NCBI RefSeq assembly: GCF_030503875.2
Contig: NZ_CP129968.2
Coordinates: 1,948,001-2,012,000 of the forward strand
Length of the DNA: 64,000 bases
Source of the DNA: Marivirga arenosa
GTDB lineage: Bacteria > Bacteroidota > Bacteroidia > Cytophagales > Cyclobacteriaceae
Direction of reading: 5' to 3'
The notes under the pieces are model-generated. The model saw only the letters and a list, made by a program, of their open reading frames with translations, was not told the DNA's origin and made no database searches. Numbering within the stretch: position 1 is the stretch's first letter; every line of letters starts with the position of its first letter. Positions 1-8,712 of this stretch are shown one piece after another. Both the position numbers and the translations under genes were made by a program.

Positions 1-20
1 ATGTAAGAAATGTCTAGTTA

Positions 21-1061
21 TCATTGAAAATTAAAGAAAGGGATATTAAATGTGAGATTCAATTGAAATACTAAATTTGCGATATCATCATCTTTCAAAA
101 CCATCCCATTTAAAACTGTTGTTTTGACAGCCTCTTGCCTCGCTAAATCATTTAGATGGTTTCTAAAATAATTACTTACTCCTAATTTGACTTCGCCATA
201 ATTTTCTCCAATTTTTATCATTGTCCCTATATTGGCATTAACAGCAAAATTAAAAATTGCTCTTCTGTCTAAAACACTTTCAGGACCTGCTATATTTTCT
301 TCATCTACAGATTCAGAAAAGCCATTTATATAGTTCGATATTTGATAATTAAAATTCCCTCTTCCAGTAGCCCCTATTTCAACAAAAGGTTTCCATTGAT
401 AAAAATCTTTCATATATCTTGCCATCAAATTTAAATTAATACCACTGTTTGAGCTTTGGTATTCGATTGTTGTGAAACTTCCATCTAACGATTCATTTCT
501 TTCAAAGTATCCATATCTTTGATTTTGATATTGTAATTCTGCACCCACTACAATACTTTTCACCAAAGGATATAAATACTGAATCCCTATTTGTTCTAAA
601 GAAAATTTTGGAATATAATTAGGAGCTTCGTTACCCAATGGATTAGTAGATCTGTAGTCAACAAGTCTAATGTAATTAAGATTAGTGCCAAAAGTCACTC
701 CAATGAAATATTTTATGTCAGTATCTATACTATTATATAATGAATACAATTCAGATGGATCAACATTATCAATTACCTGATAATCTGTTTTAATATTTAA
801 TAACTTAATTAGGGTAGATCTTGCCTTTTCTTGTTGGTTTATATTAATATAAGTAAGCGTTAAAAGCCTTAAGGCCACAATTTTTTGAGTTTTATCAAAG
901 CCGTTTTCTAAACAATCGTTTAGTTTGCCTGGTACTGCGTATAGATTACCACTTGAATAATCTGCACGTGCCTCATTTAAATTTCTTTCACAACTAGACT
1001 GTGCAACTAATTGAATGGATGCTAAAACGATAAATGATATGGTGATTATAAAAATTTTCAT
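21..1061 (-). CDS. Outer-membrane beta-barrel protein with N-terminal TPR-like helices
   Basis: A 346-residue exported protein. Residues 1-20 form a signal peptide ending near VAQ. Residues 24-110 are helical and TPR-like, with two cysteines (in SSCERN and NDCLEN). The rest alternates polar and aromatic residues in beta-strand fashion and ends in NIPFFNFQ, as outer-membrane barrels do. It is the last gene of the five-gene operon and its ATG overlaps the stop of the STAND gene by four bases (ATGA), so translation is probably coupled. This would put one component of the module in the outer membrane. No enzyme motif is seen and the specific function is unknown. Confidence 0.8.
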   Translation of the reverse strand: MKIFIITISFIVLASIQLVAQSSCERNLNEARADYSSGNLYAVPGKLNDCLENGFDKTQKIVALRLLTLTYININQQEKARSTLIKLLNIKTDYQVIDNVDPSELYSLYNSIDTDIKYFIGVTFGTNLNYIRLVDYRSTNPLGNEAPNYIPKFSLEQIGIQYLYPLVKSIVVGAELQYQNQRYGYFERNESLDGSFTTIEYQSSNSGINLNLMARYMKDFYQWKPFVEIGATGRGNFNYQISNYINGFSESVDEENIAGPESVLDRRAIFNFAVNANIGTMIKIGENYGEVKLGVSNYFRNHLNDLARQEAVKTTVLNGMVLKDDDIANLVFQLNLTFNIPFFNFQ

Positions 1062-4000
1062 CTTGCCGCATCTAGAAATTTACTTTCTTCAAATATTGGA
1101 TCATATTCTAAATCATCACCAATATATCTATCCCATTCTTCAGGAGTAATATCTCTGCTCATTTTTTCTTTCAAAGTTTCAGCAAGTAATTGACTTTTAA
1201 TAGGGTATAAGCGAAAAACTTGATCTTTACATCCAGCAAAAATATGAGATTCGTCCATAAGCGCAATAGCATTAACCCATGAACCAGGTTCATTTATAAT
1301 CATCGGAAATTCATCAGGATCATTTAAGTTCCATATACGAATAGTTCCTTTAGTACTTGCTGCAATTATTTGATTTTCTTTTTCATTAAAGGTGATATCA
1401 GTCATGATTTCTCCATCGCTACCTCTTAATGTAATTGAATTGGTTACATCATACTGATCATTAAGATAGAATAAATTAACCTGACCTGAGTTGTCACCAG
1501 CAGCTAAAATATTATTTCCAATTGACAGGGAATGTATATATCTATTATTTGAATCGCGTATAACTGTTTTACTCTCCTTAGAATTTAAATCCCATAGTTC
1601 AATTTTTCCATCCGTATTTCCAGTGGCCAAATAATCATTATTCAATAGTTCAATATCGTAAATTCTACTGTTTGTATTAAGGAAAGGTTCAATCCTATTA
1701 TTTGAAAATTTATAAATGTTATTATCAGAAGCTGAAAGATAGAAATCCGTACTGCCTTTAACAAAACTGATATCATAAGCATAGCTATCAGGTAGGCTGT
1801 ATTTTTTAACTTCTCTGATTCTATTAGAAACGTCAATAACATAAAAATCAGAACCATCTGTTAAGGCAACTAAACTTTTATTTTCTTCATCAACATAAAT
1901 TTTCTTGACAAAAACATTTTCTTCATCAAAAATAACTATGCTTCTGTTGGCAGTCATATTATCAACTTCCCATGCATTTATTCTTCCTGAAGTACCCGTT
2001 GTGTACAAATATTTACCTTTTACAAATTGTAATGATCTAACATCAGTTGATTTACTTCTGAAAGCGTTATAGTAATCCTGATCGAAATTTTTTACAGCAT
2101 AGAAAAGACCATTGTAAATGTCATTATTACTGTCATAGCCTTCATTATTAATATTATACTTAAATCCAAGATAAGCTAATAGCGCTTGTAATTGATCATC
2201 TTCCATTTGCAATGACTTTACAGCCAATGATTGTGCAATAGCTCTTAAACTTAATTGTCTTGTATTCTTTCTTTCTGATTGTAAATCACTATTGATTTTT
2301 TCGAGTTCTTTTTGTTGCTCTTGTGCTAATCTTCTTGCTCTACTTTCTTGCTCAGCTTTTAAAGCTAATTCTTGTCTTGCCTGACGCTCAACTTCCTGTG
2401 CTTCTTGAGCTAATAAGAAGTTATACTCAGCTTTTTCTCTTTCAGCATTAGCTCTAATACTTGATTTATTTGCCTCAATTCTTCTTCTTTGTGCCTTTAA
2501 TTCACTTTCTTTTGCTCTTTCTGATTCTCTTTGAGCTTCCAAGGATTTTGCTTCGGCAATTTCTCTTTGTCTCTCTGCAACCCTACTTTGGTTAAAGGCA
2601 TAGAATAAGAAAACTAATGAAAGCACTGCTGCAGTCCCTAAAATCGTTGCAATAATTTTAGATCTTTTCAAACGCTTTCTTTGAAGCATTTCTTTGGTTT
2701 CCAATTCCTTTTTATAGGATTGCTCACTTTTTTCTAGGAATAAAATAACCGCTTCAAAATTGTTTTCATATTGAAGAGCCCACTTAAGTGTTGGTTTAGT
2801 ATTGTTCCTCCATTCTATAGCTAATTGTAAATCAGGTGGTCTCCATAAACCACCACTACCGTTTTGGTATTTGTTGGCTGCTTCTGATAGTCTAAGATAA
2901 ATTCTAGCAGATTGAGATTCTTGCTGTACCCAGTTTCTCAATCTATACCAAACCCTCATCAAAGCCTCGTGACTTATATCGATTACGGATTCGCTGGTTA
3001 ATTCAACTTCCTCACGAGGAGTTAAGAGTGCTCTACCTTGAATTCTAAATTTATCGATGATTTTAATCAGCACATGTTCTTCTTCATCCACAATTTGAGA
3101 AATCTCTCGAAGTGGGGTTGGCCTTCTAATACCATCATTATCACTTCTTTTTTCGGTGATAGTCTTAAATAATTTCTCGCAGATCTCCTTCTCTTCTTCA
3201 TTTAATTCATAAAAAGCTTCATCCGCGTGTCGTGATAAAGCTTCATTAACTCCTCCAATTGCCTCATAATGAATGTAATCAAGCTGATCTTTATCATTTC
3301 CTGAGTCAGACCAATAATCCCATGTTCTCATTAATGCATGCTGCAATACTGGTAATTGATCAAACCGATCCCCCATATCGTTTAATAACCTTTGGACTAA
3401 TCGATTTGATATTTTTGCATCACCTACAGCAACTGGCCCCGTAATAACAAGCTTCTTTTGTTCACGGGTCATTTGAGGTATCAAATAGTGACTATCATTA
3501 ATTTTATTGGTTAATTCTGGAAACTGTTCACAATCTCCTAGGAAATCGGAACGCATAGATAAAGCAATATAGATTGGGACTTCTGTTTGCTCTATAGCCT
3601 CCAAAATCAAATTAACATAAGCTAATGATTCATTAATATGTCGTGGTTCACCTAATTTTCTGAATCTGAATATTTCTTCAAATTGATCCAGATACAATAG
3701 TAAGTTTTTGCCTTTTAAATGTTTATTGAGTTTGAATAAGTCAGTTAAGCCTTTGGTGCTTTTATGGAGCACAGCTTCAAATAAATATTCATTGATAAGA
3801 TTATGGGCAGTATCTAATTCGTCCTCTTTGCTTTTTTGCTCGATATGTTTCTTGAAACCAAGTGCTAAATTTTTAATAGGGTTGAGTCCTGGCTTAGCAG
3901 TTATAATTTCCCATTCATTTCCTGCTTTAGAAATAAAGCCTCCATGCAGAGTAGGAATAACACCAGAAAACATTAAAGATGATTTACCTGTACCTGATGA

Positions 4001-4162
4001 ACCGAGAATATTAACAAAACGGTTTTTTTCCAATATAGCTAATACCTCATCACTTTGCCCTTCACGACCAAAATAAAGATAGCTTTCATCTATGCCAAAA
4101 GGTCTTAAACCTGGAAATGGATTAAAATTGTTTTCCCTATTATTAATAAAAGTTTCTTGCAC
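1058..4162 (-). CDS. nSTAND1 NTPase with transmembrane helix, coiled coil and WD40 propeller
   Basis: A 1034-residue STAND-class signal ATPase. The N-terminus has PFPGLRPF followed by a Walker A motif (GSSGTGKSS, residues 54-62) and Walker B (LLLYLDQFEE, about 154-163). The winged-helix part carries DISHEALMRVW (about 395-405), typical of nSTAND1 proteins. A single membrane helix lies at about 503-524, then a charged Arg/Glu/Ala-rich coiled coil to about 640, then WD40-type blades (about 690-1000) with repeats such as IRIWNLND. The start is a GTG directly abutting the TAA of the upstream TIR-like gene. STAND proteins act as ligand-triggered oligomeric switches; here the propeller is the presumed sensor. 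The ligand cannot be read from sequence. Confidence 0.88.
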   Translation of the reverse strand: MQETFINNRENNFNPFPGLRPFGIDESYLYFGREGQSDEVLAILEKNRFVNILGSSGTGKSSLMFSGVIPTLHGGFISKAGNEWEIITAKPGLNPIKNLALGFKKHIEQKSKEDELDTAHNLINEYLFEAVLHKSTKGLTDLFKLNKHLKGKNLLLYLDQFEEIFRFRKLGEPRHINESLAYVNLILEAIEQTEVPIYIALSMRSDFLGDCEQFPELTNKINDSHYLIPQMTREQKKLVITGPVAVGDAKISNRLVQRLLNDMGDRFDQLPVLQHALMRTWDYWSDSGNDKDQLDYIHYEAIGGVNEALSRHADEAFYELNEEEKEICEKLFKTITEKRSDNDGIRRPTPLREISQIVDEEEHVLIKIIDKFRIQGRALLTPREEVELTSESVIDISHEALMRVWYRLRNWVQQESQSARIYLRLSEAANKYQNGSGGLWRPPDLQLAIEWRNNTKPTLKWALQYENNFEAVILFLEKSEQSYKKELETKEMLQRKRLKRSKIIATILGTAAVLSLVFLFYAFNQSRVAERQREIAEAKSLEAQRESERAKESELKAQRRRIEANKSSIRANAEREKAEYNFLLAQEAQEVERQARQELALKAEQESRARRLAQEQQKELEKINSDLQSERKNTRQLSLRAIAQSLAVKSLQMEDDQLQALLAYLGFKYNINNEGYDSNNDIYNGLFYAVKNFDQDYYNAFRSKSTDVRSLQFVKGKYLYTTGTSGRINAWEVDNMTANRSIVIFDEENVFVKKIYVDEENKSLVALTDGSDFYVIDVSNRIREVKKYSLPDSYAYDISFVKGSTDFYLSASDNNIYKFSNNRIEPFLNTNSRIYDIELLNNDYLATGNTDGKIELWDLNSKESKTVIRDSNNRYIHSLSIGNNILAAGDNSGQVNLFYLNDQYDVTNSITLRGSDGEIMTDITFNEKENQIIAASTKGTIRIWNLNDPDEFPMIINEPGSWVNAIALMDESHIFAGCKDQVFRLYPIKSQLLAETLKEKMSRDITPEEWDRYIGDDLEYDPIFEESKFLDAAR

Positions 4163-5533
4163 TTAAACTGCTAAATTTTGTACTACCTCAAATAATTCTT
4201 CTGGTTTGTTTTTTGGAATCAGTTGAAAATCTTTGAGTTTTTCCCGGTTAAATATAGTATTATCATTGAACAAAATATATTTACCTAATATTTCTTTTTC
4301 ATTTCTAAAACCCGGAGCCTTCTTTATCTCTGCAGACATAGAACTTAACCAAGGTAAATTATTTTTAAAAAATAAAATGAAGAAATAGTCAGCTTTTCTT
4401 AATAATTCATAATGTAAATGCCTATAATCAGTCACATTCTCCACATTATCAATTAATTTTAATTCAAATTTCTCTGAAATATTTTTATTCCTCAATAAGT
4501 CATCAAAATTCGCTTTATCGATTTTGCTATCAGAAATTACGTAAATTAATTCTTTTAAAGATTCTTTTTCAACCTCAGTACTTATCTTAATTTTAGTAAT
4601 GTTTTCCTTTACAATTTCTTTAAATTCTTCAATTGTAGATTCAACTGCCTCAATATTGGGGTAAGGCTTTAATTGAACCTTTAATTCACTGTAATGAGCT
4701 TTCTTTTCTGGTTTTTGACTTTCAACAGGACTAAACCATATCAGTCTTTTAATATTAGAACATTTATCAAAAGCTTTTTTTCTTTGCTCTCTTGTCAATC
4801 CTATAAATTCATCTGGAAAATGAATGGCCAGATCACATTTTTTCATGAAGAACTCCTCTGGATCAGACATATAGTTTGCCTCAATTGAGAAATCTTCATC
4901 TGGAAATATCTCAGAGCCATAAGCTTTAAGTTCCCTTTTAATAGTATTTCTGTTATGATAATAAGCTTTATTTTTATCAGAAATAAAGATGGTATTTTTA
5001 GGCTCATTTACTTCTTTTGATAGAATTGAAATGGTATCCAATAAAACATCAGCAAATACTTTCCAGTAGTTTTCATTTTCTTGGTATTCACTCCAGCCTT
5101 CATAAGTTTCATAATTTTGTTCATTTATTAAGCTATTATCATAAAACCTATAGTAAGTAGGAGTGGAAAGAGATAAAGGTAAATCTTCAATTTTTACAGG
5201 TGCTTTGAATACTTTTTTAATCTTAGAATTAATAAGAGGAATGTCAAAATTAAAGGCTTGCTCCAGTTCATTAGAATCTTGATTAAGGTTAGAAGAAAAC
5301 ACCATGGCAGGGGATAATATGTAAAATATTAAATCAGCACGGTCAAAATCATCTTTAGTAATTAATTCTAGCTCATTTTTGTATTCAAATTCAACCGGAT
5401 TTTCAAGCTGATAAGCTAGTCCAGTTTTTAAAAACTTTACGAAATAATCAACCCATCCCAATTCTTGGTCAGAACCTTTTATATTATCGTTTTGAGTAAA
5501 CTTTAAGATGATATGTTTCTTTTCTTCTTTCAT
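4163..5533 (-). CDS. Triple TIR-like domain protein (putative effector or adaptor)
   Basis: A 456-residue soluble protein without signal peptide or membrane segments. I see three successive alpha/beta units of TIR-like or flavodoxin-like pattern: residues about 5-165 (HIILKF ... DLIFYILSPAMV ... NELEQAF), 175-300 (NTIFIS ... CDLAIHFP) and 320-456 (LIYVIS ... ADYFFILFF ... AEIKKA). Units 1 and 3 keep a glutamate placed as in TIR NADases; unit 2 does not. The family assignment rests on this pattern only. It sits between a SpoIIE phosphatase (ATGA overlap upstream) and the STAND NTPase (no gap downstream), a place where TIR proteins often act as effectors or adaptors. Catalysis is unproven. Confidence 0.55.
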   Translation of the reverse strand: MKEEKKHIILKFTQNDNIKGSDQELGWVDYFVKFLKTGLAYQLENPVEFEYKNELELITKDDFDRADLIFYILSPAMVFSSNLNQDSNELEQAFNFDIPLINSKIKKVFKAPVKIEDLPLSLSTPTYYRFYDNSLINEQNYETYEGWSEYQENENYWKVFADVLLDTISILSKEVNEPKNTIFISDKNKAYYHNRNTIKRELKAYGSEIFPDEDFSIEANYMSDPEEFFMKKCDLAIHFPDEFIGLTREQRKKAFDKCSNIKRLIWFSPVESQKPEKKAHYSELKVQLKPYPNIEAVESTIEEFKEIVKENITKIKISTEVEKESLKELIYVISDSKIDKANFDDLLRNKNISEKFELKLIDNVENVTDYRHLHYELLRKADYFFILFFKNNLPWLSSMSAEIKKAPGFRNEKEILGKYILFNDNTIFNREKLKDFQLIPKNKPEELFEVVQNLAV

Positions 5534-8500
5534 AATTTCAATCCAATTACCAGTATATCATCTGTTTGTGGATAACCTGATTTCCATTCTTCTATTTCTT
5601 CATGCAAAATAGTTTTTTGATCTAATACATCTTTATCATGAATTCTTAGCAATAATTTCTTAAAATTGCCTACCAAATACTTAAAGCCTTTTTCACCTCC
5701 AAATTGATCTTGATAACCATCAGAGAATAAATAGAAGGTTCTTTCTTTACCATCTGTTAAATCTAATTGATGTGTAGTAAAGATTCTATCATCTCCTCTT
5801 TGTTGGCCACCGATCGCATGTTTATCACCTTTGATTCGAATCAATTCATTATCTTCAATATACATTAGTGGGTTCTTAGCTCCTGCGAAATACAGCTGCT
5901 TAGTAGTTTTATTATAAGTGATTAAGGTCATATCCATACCATCATTCACTTGTGTTTCATTTTGACGCAAATCATGTATGATGTCATGGTTCATATCAGT
6001 CAATATTTGCCCAGGATCATAAACCTTTTTCAGTTTTGTGATATTATTTAGCAAGTTCATACCTACCACACTTACAATTGCTCCTGGTACACCATGCCCT
6101 GTACAGTCAACCGCGGCAAGTATTAATAGGTCTTCTCCTTTTTCATTTTTGACTTGGTTGAACCAAAAGAAGTCACCACTTACCATATCACGAGGCATAA
6201 AATAAACAAAGCTTTTTTCAAATGCTTTTTTAATTTCTACCTCAGTACTCATTAGTGCATTTTGAATTCTCTTAGCGTAATTAATACTTGAAGTTAATTT
6301 ACTGCTGGTTTCTTCAAGAAGGTCTTTCTGTTTTTTAATTTGCTGATTGGTTAATGAGAGCTCGTATTTTTGAGATTCAATCTGCTTATTCTTTTTTTCT
6401 AATTCACTTTTTTGTGAGGTGATTAACTCATTTAATTGTTTTAACCTTTCAGCCTTCAATACTTGTAAATGAGATTTTTTCTCAAGATCTTCAAGACCTT
6501 TATGTAATTCTTCCTCAAGATCTCTTGCTCTATTATTTTTAATACTGATTACTGTTCTGTATCCGACAAAACCTAAAAGAAAAACTGATATAATACTTGT
6601 TAAATAAAACCAATTTCTTTTCCATATTGGAGGTATAACGTAGATGTTAATGTTTGCTTGATTTGCACTTTCTATTCCATTACTATTATATCCTATAAAA
6701 TTGATTGTATTTAAACCGTCATTTAAGTCAGTCAGAATAATTTTTTCTCCATTTCTTATTCTTCTTTCCGCTTGGCTCGTGCTTAAATTTTTATAACCTA
6801 TAGTGGCTTTATCACAATTGAAGTGAGATATAACACTAGGTTCAATAATAACTATTGCATTACTGCTAATTTTCTCTTGATTTTCTAAAAAGTAAGTAGT
6901 GTCGTAAGGATTATTAAAATTATCTAACTCATAAGCAAAAGCATTTTTAACACTTACACTGGGGGGAACTAAATTGGGTATTTCTTTTAAAGGGTTATAA
7001 ATGGAAATTCCATTATCATGAGTAAACCATAGAAGCGAAGTAGAATCTTTTTTGGCGCTTTTAAAGTAAGTAGAAATTAGAAAATCATTTTTGTTATACT
7101 CCGTGAAATTCTCTAGTATGCTCTCCTCTTTATTAGGATTTACAGGGAATCTTAATAATTTGTCTGGAGTTGAGATCCATAAATTATTTTCAAAATCATC
7201 AAATGTATTAAGAATTCTAAGTTCAGTTGTTAAATCAGTTTTTATATTAATTTTTGTAAAATCACCTTTATAATTTACCTTAAATACATCTGACAAAGTA
7301 TGATACCAAAAACCTTCTTTAGCGGGGATAATGTTATTAATTTTAATAGAATCAGGGAATACAATTGAATTCATCATTACGCCCTCATAGCTTAATCTGT
7401 TTATAGAATTGTCAGAATAAGCCACTATACTATTGTTGGTATGAATCAAATTATTTACTGAGCTAAGATTTACAATTTTTGAAATGGGTTCAAAATCTTT
7501 ATTGACAGTAAATAAATTGTTATTTTGACTTTTTGCTAAAAATGTATTTTCATCAATATAAGCAGTAGGATAGAAGAGGTTATCTTTTTTTACTAGTTGT
7601 AAGCTTCGCTTATCTCCAGATAATTTATAAATATTTTCATTGAGCGTTATGATCCAATCTTCTCCGTTGTAAAATGCATGATAATTATCAAGTGGTTTAT
7701 CACTGCTATTAATTTGAATTTTTCTTAATCCAGTAAGGGCACTGTAGTAGATGATTTGATTATTCGAAATAATAATATTGCTCGTTTCTCCTGTAAATAT
7801 TTCTAATACATCATCAATTAATAATTTAGAGAAAGCGTTATTTTGGCTGATTTTAGTAAGATTATTTTGGCCTAAAACCCATAGGTTACTTTCTTTATCA
7901 TTAAATAGTTTATTTCCAGTAATTTGTTTAGTGCCATTTTCATAAAAAGCAGGATTGACATTCATTAAATCATTAACCCTTAAAGCTTTATTTATATTCA
8001 AAAACCAGGTTTTACCAAAGTCGTCAATAATAAAATCCATTATTGCAGAATTACTGCTAAAGTCTCTTACAATTTTTTCATCATTTAATTGAAAAATCGC
8101 ATTTTCACTTAATATGTAAATGGAAGAGTCATATTCAATTATTTTTGTCGGTTTAAGAAATGATCCAAATGATGAAATTTCTTTATTGTCTTCAATTAGA
8201 CTAATTCCATTAGAATGACCTATTATTGTAATATTATTACTAACCTTAAAAGTATTGAAAGCATCACTATTACTAGTATATATTTCATTTAAGTTGCCAT
8301 CACTCCATTTAAATAAGCTGTTTTTACTAATCATCCATAATTCATCATTGAATATTTCAAATTGAACTATAGCATCTGTTGAAATTTCAGCTAATGAGTC
8401 TGATTTAGGGGAATAAAGTAGTAATAAGTTATTGGTAGCAATGAATAATTGGTTTTGGTATACTTGTAGTGCATTTATAGATTTATTTTTAATGCCTACT

Positions 8501-8712
8501 TCTTTAAAATCACTACCATCATAGCTAAGAATACCTTTATCTGTATTAAAATAAATAATTAAATTATCTGCTTGAGTGGCCGATATGAAATTTCTTTCAC
8601 CTAAGAAGTCATTTACTTCAAATTTTTCTGTTTTTTGAATTTGTGAAAAACTACTAAATGGTATTATAAACAGATAGAAGAAAATGGTAATATAGGGTAT
8701 ACTAGTTTTCAA
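5530..8712 (-). CDS. SpoIIE/PP2C-family protein phosphatase with periplasmic sensor propeller (SiaA-like role)
   Basis: A 1060-residue receptor phosphatase. A signal peptide (residues 1-23, ending SFSQ) precedes a long two-component-regulator-type beta-propeller and a Y_Y_Y-like Ig fold ending in IPPIWKRNWFY. A membrane helix follows (about 700-720), then a coiled coil (725-815) and a C-terminal PP2C/SpoIIE domain. Metal-binding aspartates are present in SGDFFWF (about 847), VDCTGHGVPG (about 869), FSDGYQD (about 998) and QTDDIL (about 1051). Such enzymes dephosphorylate Ser/Thr on partner-switch proteins; the divergent SiaC-family gene is the obvious substrate. The start is TTG, overlapping the upstream stop as TTGA, and it places the signal peptide correctly. 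Confidence 0.88.
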   Translation of the reverse strand: MKTSIPYITIFFYLFIIPFSSFSQIQKTEKFEVNDFLGERNFISATQADNLIIYFNTDKGILSYDGSDFKEVGIKNKSINALQVYQNQLFIATNNLLLLYSPKSDSLAEISTDAIVQFEIFNDELWMISKNSLFKWSDGNLNEIYTSNSDAFNTFKVSNNITIIGHSNGISLIEDNKEISSFGSFLKPTKIIEYDSSIYILSENAIFQLNDEKIVRDFSSNSAIMDFIIDDFGKTWFLNINKALRVNDLMNVNPAFYENGTKQITGNKLFNDKESNLWVLGQNNLTKISQNNAFSKLLIDDVLEIFTGETSNIIISNNQIIYYSALTGLRKIQINSSDKPLDNYHAFYNGEDWIITLNENIYKLSGDKRSLQLVKKDNLFYPTAYIDENTFLAKSQNNNLFTVNKDFEPISKIVNLSSVNNLIHTNNSIVAYSDNSINRLSYEGVMMNSIVFPDSIKINNIIPAKEGFWYHTLSDVFKVNYKGDFTKINIKTDLTTELRILNTFDDFENNLWISTPDKLLRFPVNPNKEESILENFTEYNKNDFLISTYFKSAKKDSTSLLWFTHDNGISIYNPLKEIPNLVPPSVSVKNAFAYELDNFNNPYDTTYFLENQEKISSNAIVIIEPSVISHFNCDKATIGYKNLSTSQAERRIRNGEKIILTDLNDGLNTINFIGYNSNGIESANQANINIYVIPPIWKRNWFYLTSIISVFLLGFVGYRTVISIKNNRARDLEEELHKGLEDLEKKSHLQVLKAERLKQLNELITSQKSELEKKNKQIESQKYELSLTNQQIKKQKDLLEETSSKLTSSINYAKRIQNALMSTEVEIKKAFEKSFVYFMPRDMVSGDFFWFNQVKNEKGEDLLILAAVDCTGHGVPGAIVSVVGMNLLNNITKLKKVYDPGQILTDMNHDIIHDLRQNETQVNDGMDMTLITYNKTTKQLYFAGAKNPLMYIEDNELIRIKGDKHAIGGQQRGDDRIFTTHQLDLTDGKERTFYLFSDGYQDQFGGEKGFKYLVGNFKKLLLRIHDKDVLDQKTILHEEIEEWKSGYPQTDDILVIGLKL

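Noticed and set aside
3708..4076. Plus-strand open frame inside the STAND gene
   Set aside because: It is antisense to the conserved Walker A/B region and shows no domain or start signal.
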